From contig CABJAE010000002.1 of the NCBI GenBank assembly GCA_902363535.1, positions 62,001-126,000 on the forward strand: a stretch of DNA of 64,000 bases, given 5' to 3'. Under the pieces are notes generated by a model, which was not told the DNA's origin, did not search any database, and saw nothing but the letters and a program-made list of their open reading frames with translations. Source of the stretch: Peptoniphilaceae bacterium (GTDB lineage: Bacteria; Bacillota; Clostridia; Tissierellales; Peptoniphilaceae). This document shows positions 59,589-64,000 of this stretch, in pieces. The stretch's first letter is position 1; every line of letters starts with the position of its first letter. The translations under genes and the position numbers were made by a program.

Positions 59589-60269
59589 TTATTTCTTTTC
59601 ACGGATGGATTCGGCCATTTTTATCAAATCATCCACCGTAACATCTCCATCAAGTATGAAAATATAATCTTCATTTTCCATCGTAATGGAATTTGAAAAC
59701 CCTTCACGTTTGGATACATAGAGGAATGCTTCATTTTTTCCTATGTTTATTTTTTTTCTTTCTCCGTTTTCATTGTCTTCTCCAATGGTAAATGCACCGT
59801 CTTTCGCGACGCACTCAAAGCTAAAGTTTTTTCCTTCCTCGTTCTCAAAAAATGTAATTTGATATCCCTCATCTAATTTTTCAATTTTAGATACTTTATA
59901 ACCCCTCGGAACATAGGTGATTTCCCAGTCTTTTTTCTCTACCTTCTCCTTTTCGGTAAAGTAGATGGCGGTGTGGTCGCTAAACCACGCTTCCACATAG
60001 GATTGAATTTGGGCCAGGGCATCGCCGTGAAAGGCAAAGAGGCTCCCTAGGCCGATCCCGGCCACGAGAAGAACGGCGGCGGCTTTTTTTAAGGGATTTT
60101 TCTTTTTGTTCCTTTGAATGGCGGCGAGGATTTTTCGGTCGGTTTCAGTCGAGAGGGCGAAGGCACGGTCGTGGTCACTTGTCCACTGCTCTTCGAGGGC
60201 GCGGATCTCTTCTTCCGTGTTTTTCTCCATGGCGTTTTTTATCCATTGATCCAATTGCCGATCATTCAT
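59589..60269 (-). CDS. Membrane-anchored anti-sigma factor-like protein with DUF4367-type domain
   Basis: This 226-residue protein has a cytosolic N-terminal region (1-55, acidic and basic helices with DRKILAAIQRNKKKN), a single membrane helix (AAAVLLVAGIGLGSLFAF), and an extracellular C-terminal domain of DUF4367/DUF4825-like beta-type (YVPRGYKVSKIEKLDEGYQI). It overlaps the sigma gene by 8 bases, as expected for an anti-sigma factor. Base composition changes sharply inside the gene: the part before about 59960 is AT-rich. Confidence 0.82.
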   Translation of the reverse strand: MNDRQLDQWIKNAMEKNTEEEIRALEEQWTSDHDRAFALSTETDRKILAAIQRNKKKNPLKKAAAVLLVAGIGLGSLFAFHGDALAQIQSYVEAWFSDHTAIYFTEKEKVEKKDWEITYVPRGYKVSKIEKLDEGYQITFFENEEGKNFSFECVAKDGAFTIGEDNENGERKKINIGKNEAFLYVSKREGFSNSITMENEDYIFILDGDVTVDDLIKMAESIREKK

Positions 60270-60804
60270 TTTCCCCCTCCTCTCCCAGCATTTTTCGCAA
60301 TTTTTGTTTAATTCGATAGAGCTTCACCTGAACCAAATTGGTGCTTATGGCCAGCTCTTCTGCGATTTCTTTGTAGGATTTCTCTTCAAAATACTTTAGG
60401 TACAGGATCTGTTGGCCCAGGGGATCCAGTTTTTTTAATGCCTCCCGGGCCATTTGCTCCCGCTCTTTTTTAAGATAGGTCGCCGACAGATCGTCGAATG
60501 CATCGAGGGCATCATCATACGCGTCCGGGGCCCGATTCGCCCATTTCTTCTCTCTTCGCAGTCGATCGATGCATTTGTATTTCATCATGGTGACGGCTAC
60601 TTTTCTGAATTCGTCGTCTGAAAGATCGGCGTAATCGGCTTTTCTCTCAATGATGGCGAGAAAACATTCCTGGAGGGCGTCTTCCGCTTTTTCTTTTGAG
60701 CCCAAGCATTTACTTCCGTAGGCCGTGAGAAAGGCCTTCTGCTTTTCGTAATGGTGTTCGATTTTTTGATTGAATCTTTCGTCTTTTCTGTGCTGTAAAA
60801 GCAA
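60262..60804 (-). CDS. ECF-type sigma-70 family RNA polymerase sigma factor
   Basis: This 180-residue protein has region 2 (CLGSKEKAEDALQECFLAII, RKVAVTMMKYKCIDRLRREK) and region 4 with a helix-turn-helix (QQILYLKYFEEKSYKEIAEE, ISTNLVQVKLYRIKQKLR). No region 3 is present. The start is TTG at 60804 after AAGGAGG; no nearer ATG has a site. It is followed by its probable anti-sigma gene. Possible promoter: TTGTAT, 17 bases, TTTAAT on the minus strand. Targets are unknown; the surrounding small membrane protein genes may belong to its regulon. Confidence 0.9.
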   Translation of the reverse strand: MLLQHRKDERFNQKIEHHYEKQKAFLTAYGSKCLGSKEKAEDALQECFLAIIERKADYADLSDDEFRKVAVTMMKYKCIDRLRREKKWANRAPDAYDDALDAFDDLSATYLKKEREQMAREALKKLDPLGQQILYLKYFEEKSYKEIAEELAISTNLVQVKLYRIKQKLRKMLGEEGENE

Positions 60805-60888
60805 GGGGCGCCCTCCTTTCTCTTTTTATTAAAACAAAGCATGTGTAAAAATACAATATTTTATTTGCCTCATCCCGGAGATTTTACA

Positions 60889-60922
60889 CAAAAAAACAAA
60901 TCCCGAAGGCATCGAGATTTGT
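60889..60922 (-). terminator. Terminator after histidine kinase
   Basis: ACAAATC.CGA and TCG.GATTTGT with a short loop, followed by seven T on the minus strand. Confidence 0.7.
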
Positions 60923-60944
60923 CTCATGGAAAATAGTTTTGCCC

Positions 60945-62078
60945 TTACCGCGGTCCTTTTTTCGGAAGGGTGAATTCGAAAATGGTCCCGGCGGGTTGAT
61001 TGTCTTTAATATGGATTTTTCCGCCTAAGCGACCGGCGATTTCTTTTACGAGGGCCAGGCCCACGCCGTAGCCGTCGTGGTTTCTCGAGGGATCGGCCCG
61101 ATAGAAGAGGTCGAAGGCTTTGGCCTTGGCTTCTTCATCCATGCCATATCCCGTGTCGGCCACAGTGATAAGTGCATCTTCGCCTTTTTCCGAAAGGACG
61201 ATGCTTAAGCTGCCTCCGGGTCGGTTGTACTTAATGCCGTTGTCGATGAGATTGTACAACGCCCGCCCCAGGAGGGCGTCGTCGATTTCAAGGACCATGT
61301 CTTCTCCTTCGAGGGAAAGGGCTACGTCTTTCGCCTCGGCCTTTTCCTCCAGATCCAAAAGAAGCTCCTGGCCCATGGCCTTGATATTGACCGGGCGAAA
61401 TTCCGGGGCTGTGTCCCGGCCCAAAAAGAGGATCTCTTCCACTAAGTCGGAGAGGCGGCGAATGTTTTTCTCCATGCTTTCCACGAAGACTTCAAGTTCC
61501 GGATCCATGGGGCCTCTTTTTTTCTTAAACACGTCTACGCGGGTGCGCAACACGGCCAGGGGCGTGCGCAGTTCGTGGGCCACGTTCACGGAAAAGAGCC
61601 GCTCTTTTTCGTAATTGTCGTAGATTTTATCCAGTGTCTTTTGAAAGGCTTCGGAGAGGGCCACGATTTCGTAGGCCCCTTCTTTCAGCACCAGGCTGTC
61701 TTTTTCCGCCATGGCGTCCATGTCCGTGGCCGCCACTTTTTCCGTTAAAATCGCGAGAGGGCTCAAGGTGCGGCGAATCAAAAGAATAAATATGCCGCCG
61801 CCGATAAGGCCTGTGATGAGAAAGACGCCGATGGCATAGAGCTTGAAATCCGCCAAATGGCGCACTTCTTCCTGGTCGATAAAGACCATGACCGAGTCCC
61901 CTTCCGCCTTTCCCTTCATGCGGCTTTCCACTTGGGCGGTGAGGTTTTCGGCGATGTCCTGCTGGCGCCGGGCGATGAGAAAGTTTGAGAGGACGAGCAT
62001 AAGCATCAAGAGGGCCACGCTCGCCGCCGTCAGCTTGAATATAATGGAGCGCCTCGTTTTATTCCCTATCAATGACAT
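60945..62078 (-). CDS. Sensor histidine kinase
   Basis: This 377-residue kinase has two membrane helices (about 14-34 and 80-100) with a short outside loop of about 45 residues, then a HAMP-like linker, the H-box with VAHELRTPLAVL, the N-box NLIDNGIKYN, the G1 box DTGYGMDEE and G2 GYGVGLALVKEI. The small sensor loop suggests it senses a membrane-related signal or an accessory protein. Its start lies 20 bases inside the response regulator gene, so the pair is coupled. Confidence 0.93.
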   Translation of the reverse strand: MSLIGNKTRRSIIFKLTAASVALLMLMLVLSNFLIARRQQDIAENLTAQVESRMKGKAEGDSVMVFIDQEEVRHLADFKLYAIGVFLITGLIGGGIFILLIRRTLSPLAILTEKVAATDMDAMAEKDSLVLKEGAYEIVALSEAFQKTLDKIYDNYEKERLFSVNVAHELRTPLAVLRTRVDVFKKKRGPMDPELEVFVESMEKNIRRLSDLVEEILFLGRDTAPEFRPVNIKAMGQELLLDLEEKAEAKDVALSLEGEDMVLEIDDALLGRALYNLIDNGIKYNRPGGSLSIVLSEKGEDALITVADTGYGMDEEAKAKAFDLFYRADPSRNHDGYGVGLALVKEIAGRLGGKIHIKDNQPAGTIFEFTLPKKGPR

Positions 62079-62730
62079 AGCCCCTTCCGATTTCGTTTCG
62101 TATGATGTTTTCTCCCAGGGCCTCTTTAATCTTTCGCCTCAGGGCGGACATATGCACCCGCACGGCGTTGGACACATCGCTTACATTCATATCCCACACA
62201 TGTTCCATCAATTCCTCGGCGGAAATGTAGCGGCCCTGATTCAAGATCAGGTACTCGAAAATGCCCAGCTCCTTGGCCGTGAGCTTGATCACATCCCCGT
62301 CCACGGTGAGGATTTTTGTCGCCGTGTCGAAGGACAGGTTTTTGTAATGAATGATTTTGTCTTCCACCACCTGTTTTCTGCGGAGAAGGGAGCGGATCCG
62401 CGCCTCCAATTCGTCGAAGTGAAAGGGCTTGATTAAGTAGTCGTTGGCCCCGAGGTCCAGCCCCTTCACCCGATCCGCCACCTGGGTGCGGGCGGTCAGC
62501 ATGATCACATTGACCTGCTTGTCTTCTTCGCGAATTTCTTTGAGCAGGGTAAAGCCGTCGATTTTCGGCAGATTAATGTCCAGCACGATGAGATCGTAGG
62601 TTTCGCTCCAAAAGAGATCCTCCGCCTCGGCGCCGTCCGCCGCCGTATCCACGGCGTAGCCCGAGAGTCTCAGCCCTTCGGCGATGGATTCCAACAATTC
62701 CTTTTCATCTTCTACAATTAACAGTCGCAT
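62059..62730 (-). CDS. OmpR/PhoB-family response regulator
   Basis: This 223-residue regulator has a receiver domain with the acidic pair in IVEDEKELLE and the phosphorylated Asp in YDLIVLDINLPKIDGF, plus the conserved Lys in DYLIKPFHFDEL. The C-terminal winged-helix domain ends with VRVHMSALRRKI and GRGYVI. The ATG at 62730 follows AAGGAGG; a longer frame to 62766 has no site. The promoter has an extended -10 (TGCTATAAT on the minus strand) overlapping the terminator of the upstream gene. Target genes are unknown; the neighbouring Fe-S redox operon is a candidate. Confidence 0.93.
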   Translation of the reverse strand: MRLLIVEDEKELLESIAEGLRLSGYAVDTAADGAEAEDLFWSETYDLIVLDINLPKIDGFTLLKEIREEDKQVNVIMLTARTQVADRVKGLDLGANDYLIKPFHFDELEARIRSLLRRKQVVEDKIIHYKNLSFDTATKILTVDGDVIKLTAKELGIFEYLILNQGRYISAEELMEHVWDMNVSDVSNAVRVHMSALRRKIKEALGENIIRNEIGRGYVIDRE

Positions 62731-62756
62731 GGCGCCTCCTTTTTTCTCATTATAGC

Positions 62757-62792
62757 AAAAACGCAAACAGGCATGGCCTCTTTGCGTTTTGT
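62757..62792 (-). terminator. Terminator after polyferredoxin gene, merged with next promoter
   Basis: AAAACGCAAA and TTTGCGTTTT form the stem, with a further T run. The -10 of the response regulator gene begins a few bases later, so termination and initiation share this sequence. Confidence 0.65.
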
Positions 62793-62799
62793 GAATCTT

Positions 62800-63687
62800 T
62801 TAGTTTTCAGGTATTGCTTTTGTTTTTTGCTTCATGCACAGGCCTTTTGTAATGGCGCCGGTGGGGCAAGCCTTCTCGCACTGACCGCAGCGAATGCACT
62901 CGGCGGAATTTTCGTTTTCCACGGGATTTACGTTCATCTTGCAGGCCCTTGCGCATGCGCCGCAATTGATGCAGGCCTTATCGTCCAATCTGTATTTAAA
63001 AACAGAGATGGGATTGAAGAGTGAGTATACGGCCCCGAGGGGGCAGATGTATTTACAGAAGGGACGATAGATGACGATGCTTAGGAAAATCGTGGCGGCG
63101 AGAATGGCGCCTTTCCACGCGTACAAAAAGCCTACGGCGCCTCGCATGCTTTCGTTTTTCAGGACCAAGGGAAGGCCCCCTTCGAGCATCCCCACGGGGC
63201 AGATGAGTTTACAAAAATAGGGGGATCCCTGACCCAGGACGTCCACGAGAAAAAGAGGGAGGAGAAGGACGAAGATCAAAAGGATTGCGTATTTTAATTT
63301 TCTCAAATGCTTATCCGCTTTGAAGGTTTTTATTTTCTTCGGGAAGGGGATTTTGTGCAAAAGATCCTGTACCAGGCCGAAGGGGCAGAGCCAGCCGCAG
63401 ACGAAGCGGCCCATAAGGGCACCGATAAAGAAGAGAAAGCCCACCACGTAAAAGGAAAATTTGTAGTCCATATTTCCGATGACGGCCTGCAGGGCGCCGA
63501 TGGGACAGGCCCCCTTGGCCCCGGGGCACGAATAGCAATTCATGCCCGGCACGCAGAGGTTTTTCATCTTGCCCTGATAGATTTTTCCCGTCTTAAAGCC
63601 TTCCATATAGGAATTGGTGGCGAGAAACCACAACCCCTGAAAGAGGTGGCGCTTCGTTTCTTTCATGGATTTTTTTTTACTAGCCAA
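62800..63687 (-). CDS. Membrane 4Fe-4S polyferredoxin (NapH/YccM-type)
   Basis: This protein has 295 residues from TTG at 63687 or 288 from ATG at 63666. It has about five membrane helices and Cys motifs CVPGMNCYSCPG, CGWLCPFG, CKLICPVG and CKYICPLG, and two [4Fe-4S] ferredoxin motifs near the C-terminus (CINCGACARACKMNVNP, CIRCGQCEKACPTGA). The TTG is favoured because GGAG lies 8 bases before it, while the ATG has none. It likely passes electrons across the membrane to an extracellular thiol partner (inference from the two genes before it). Confidence 0.88.
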   Translation of the reverse strand: MASKKKSMKETKRHLFQGLWFLATNSYMEGFKTGKIYQGKMKNLCVPGMNCYSCPGAKGACPIGALQAVIGNMDYKFSFYVVGFLFFIGALMGRFVCGWLCPFGLVQDLLHKIPFPKKIKTFKADKHLRKLKYAILLIFVLLLPLFLVDVLGQGSPYFCKLICPVGMLEGGLPLVLKNESMRGAVGFLYAWKGAILAATIFLSIVIYRPFCKYICPLGAVYSLFNPISVFKYRLDDKACINCGACARACKMNVNPVENENSAECIRCGQCEKACPTGAITKGLCMKQKTKAIPEN

Positions 63688-63838
63688 TGCCGATACACTC
63701 CATGCAAATTCGTATGGCCTTGTTCAGAACCACCTGCATCTCTCCCCGGTTGATTCCGTAGGCCATCATGGCCATGGATGCGAGGAAGATGGCGGGGCCC
63801 AAATAGGCGCGGTATTTTTCTTTCACCTTAGTTGACAT
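63680..63838 (-). CDS. CD1871A-type CXXC small membrane protein
   Basis: This 52-residue protein is too short for usual gene calls. It begins STKVKEKYRAYLGPAIFLAS, has one membrane helix, then GINRGEMQVVLNKA and the terminal ICMECIGIG. The ending CxxCIGIG and the RGE...VLNKA segment are the hallmarks of the CD1871A family. Its start overlaps the stop of the thioredoxin-like gene by 11 bases and its stop overlaps the polyferredoxin start by 8 bases. The CXXC pair may be the thiol relay between the two neighbours. Confidence 0.85.
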   Translation of the reverse strand: MSTKVKEKYRAYLGPAIFLASMAMMAYGINRGEMQVVLNKAIRICMECIGIG

Positions 63839-64000
63839 TTTTCAGTTCTTTTTCGACGATGGTCTTCCATTCGTCCAGGCTCTTGGCGCCGGAGTAGGAA
63901 TCGCCCACGATGTTGCCTTTGCTGTCCACGAAGAAGGTTTCCGGCAAGGCTTGAATGCCTTGGAGGCGGCCCTTCATCAATTGATCATCCGGTTTTAAGA
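63828..64000 (-). CDS. TlpA/ResA-like thioredoxin-fold protein (partial, C-terminus only)
   Basis: Only the last 57 codons are in the window. They encode a thioredoxin-fold end: IQALPETFFVDSKGNIV holds the cis-Pro region and the strand after it, followed by a helix (SLDEWKTIVEKELKNVN). The N-terminus with the active CXXC lies outside. Such proteins reduce or form disulfides outside the cell. It is the first-seen gene of a redox operon with a CXXC mini-protein and polyferredoxin. Confidence 0.85.
   Translation of the reverse strand, partial: LKPDDQLMKGRLQGIQALPETFFVDSKGNIVGDSYSGAKSLDEWKTIVEKELKNVN

Overview
The window looks like chromosome of a low-to-medium G+C, strictly anaerobic Gram-positive of the Firmicutes. 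Gene content (adenosylcobalamin-dependent ribonucleotide reductase with a zinc-ribbon tail, CD1871A-type CXXC mini-protein, tandem BrnQ carriers, a large InlB-repeat surface protein) fits a Peptoniphilaceae/Tissierellia-type anaerobic coccus with G+C near or a little above 50 percent. The assignment is an inference from gene families, not from a search. About 66 protein genes and one tRNA are seen, with no insertion sequence, prophage, CRISPR array, rRNA or origin.

Layout. 1-5.2 kb: the 5' 1733 codons of a giant secreted repeat protein, reading leftward out of the window. 5.6-8 kb: an LTA-synthase-type sulfatase and a macrodomain protein. 8.1-13.5 kb: CmpB-type membrane protein, pirin, two tandem universal stress proteins, an ornithine-cyclodeaminase-family enzyme and CorA. 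14-17 kb: cysK-cysE and a CstA transporter. 17.1-18.6 kb: a coupled pair of zinc-ribbon membrane proteins. 18.6-25.3 kb: a GldA-like dehydrogenase, an OatA-like acyltransferase, divergent YkvI-type and dicarboxylate-type transporters sharing a perfect palindrome, and DegV. 25.4-28.5 kb: a zinc ABC uptake operon with an extremely His/Asp-rich binding protein, divergent from a Fur-family (probable Zur) gene. 28.5-34.8 kb: MFS transporter, FRP-type nitroreductase with two unknown partners, RlmH, Tpx, an ATP-grasp ligase and a YefM-YoeB module. 34.9-44.6 kb: tRNA-Ser(CGA), an M23/G5 peptidase, class II RNR, a glucosaminidase, NhaC, two BrnQ carriers and MaoC. 44.6-52.9 kb: NifS-MnmA, AlkD with a Glu-rich zinc-ribbon tail-anchored protein, EamA, two hotdog thioesterases, DinB, a HAD phosphatase and a DUF3783 protein. 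52.9-58.6 kb: a five-gene Dlt-like cell-surface acylation operon. 58.7-60.8 kb: small membrane proteins and an ECF sigma/anti-sigma pair. 60.9-64 kb: a two-component system and a thioredoxin-like/CXXC/polyferredoxin redox operon.

How they work together. Much of the window concerns the cell envelope: polyglycerol-phosphate synthesis, O-acylation, peptidoglycan hydrolases, a possible cross-bridge ligase, a surface adhesin and the Dlt-like operon. The Dlt-like operon is the strongest candidate for an under-described system. It has a DltA-like adenylation enzyme, an ACP and an MBOAT, plus an inserted GNAT, and its DltD position is filled by an SGNH-like domain fused to an IcaB-type polysaccharide deacetylase. 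The Cys that favours D-Ala in classical DltA appears to be Ala here. A second theme is metal and sulfur handling: zinc uptake, CorA, cysteine synthesis, NifS-MnmA and membrane Fe-S/thiol redox.

Promoters repeatedly show an extended -10 of the form TGGTA.A.T. Several perfect inverted repeats sit in regulatory positions and are listed. All coordinates and motifs were read by eye; family assignments rest on motif recognition only.
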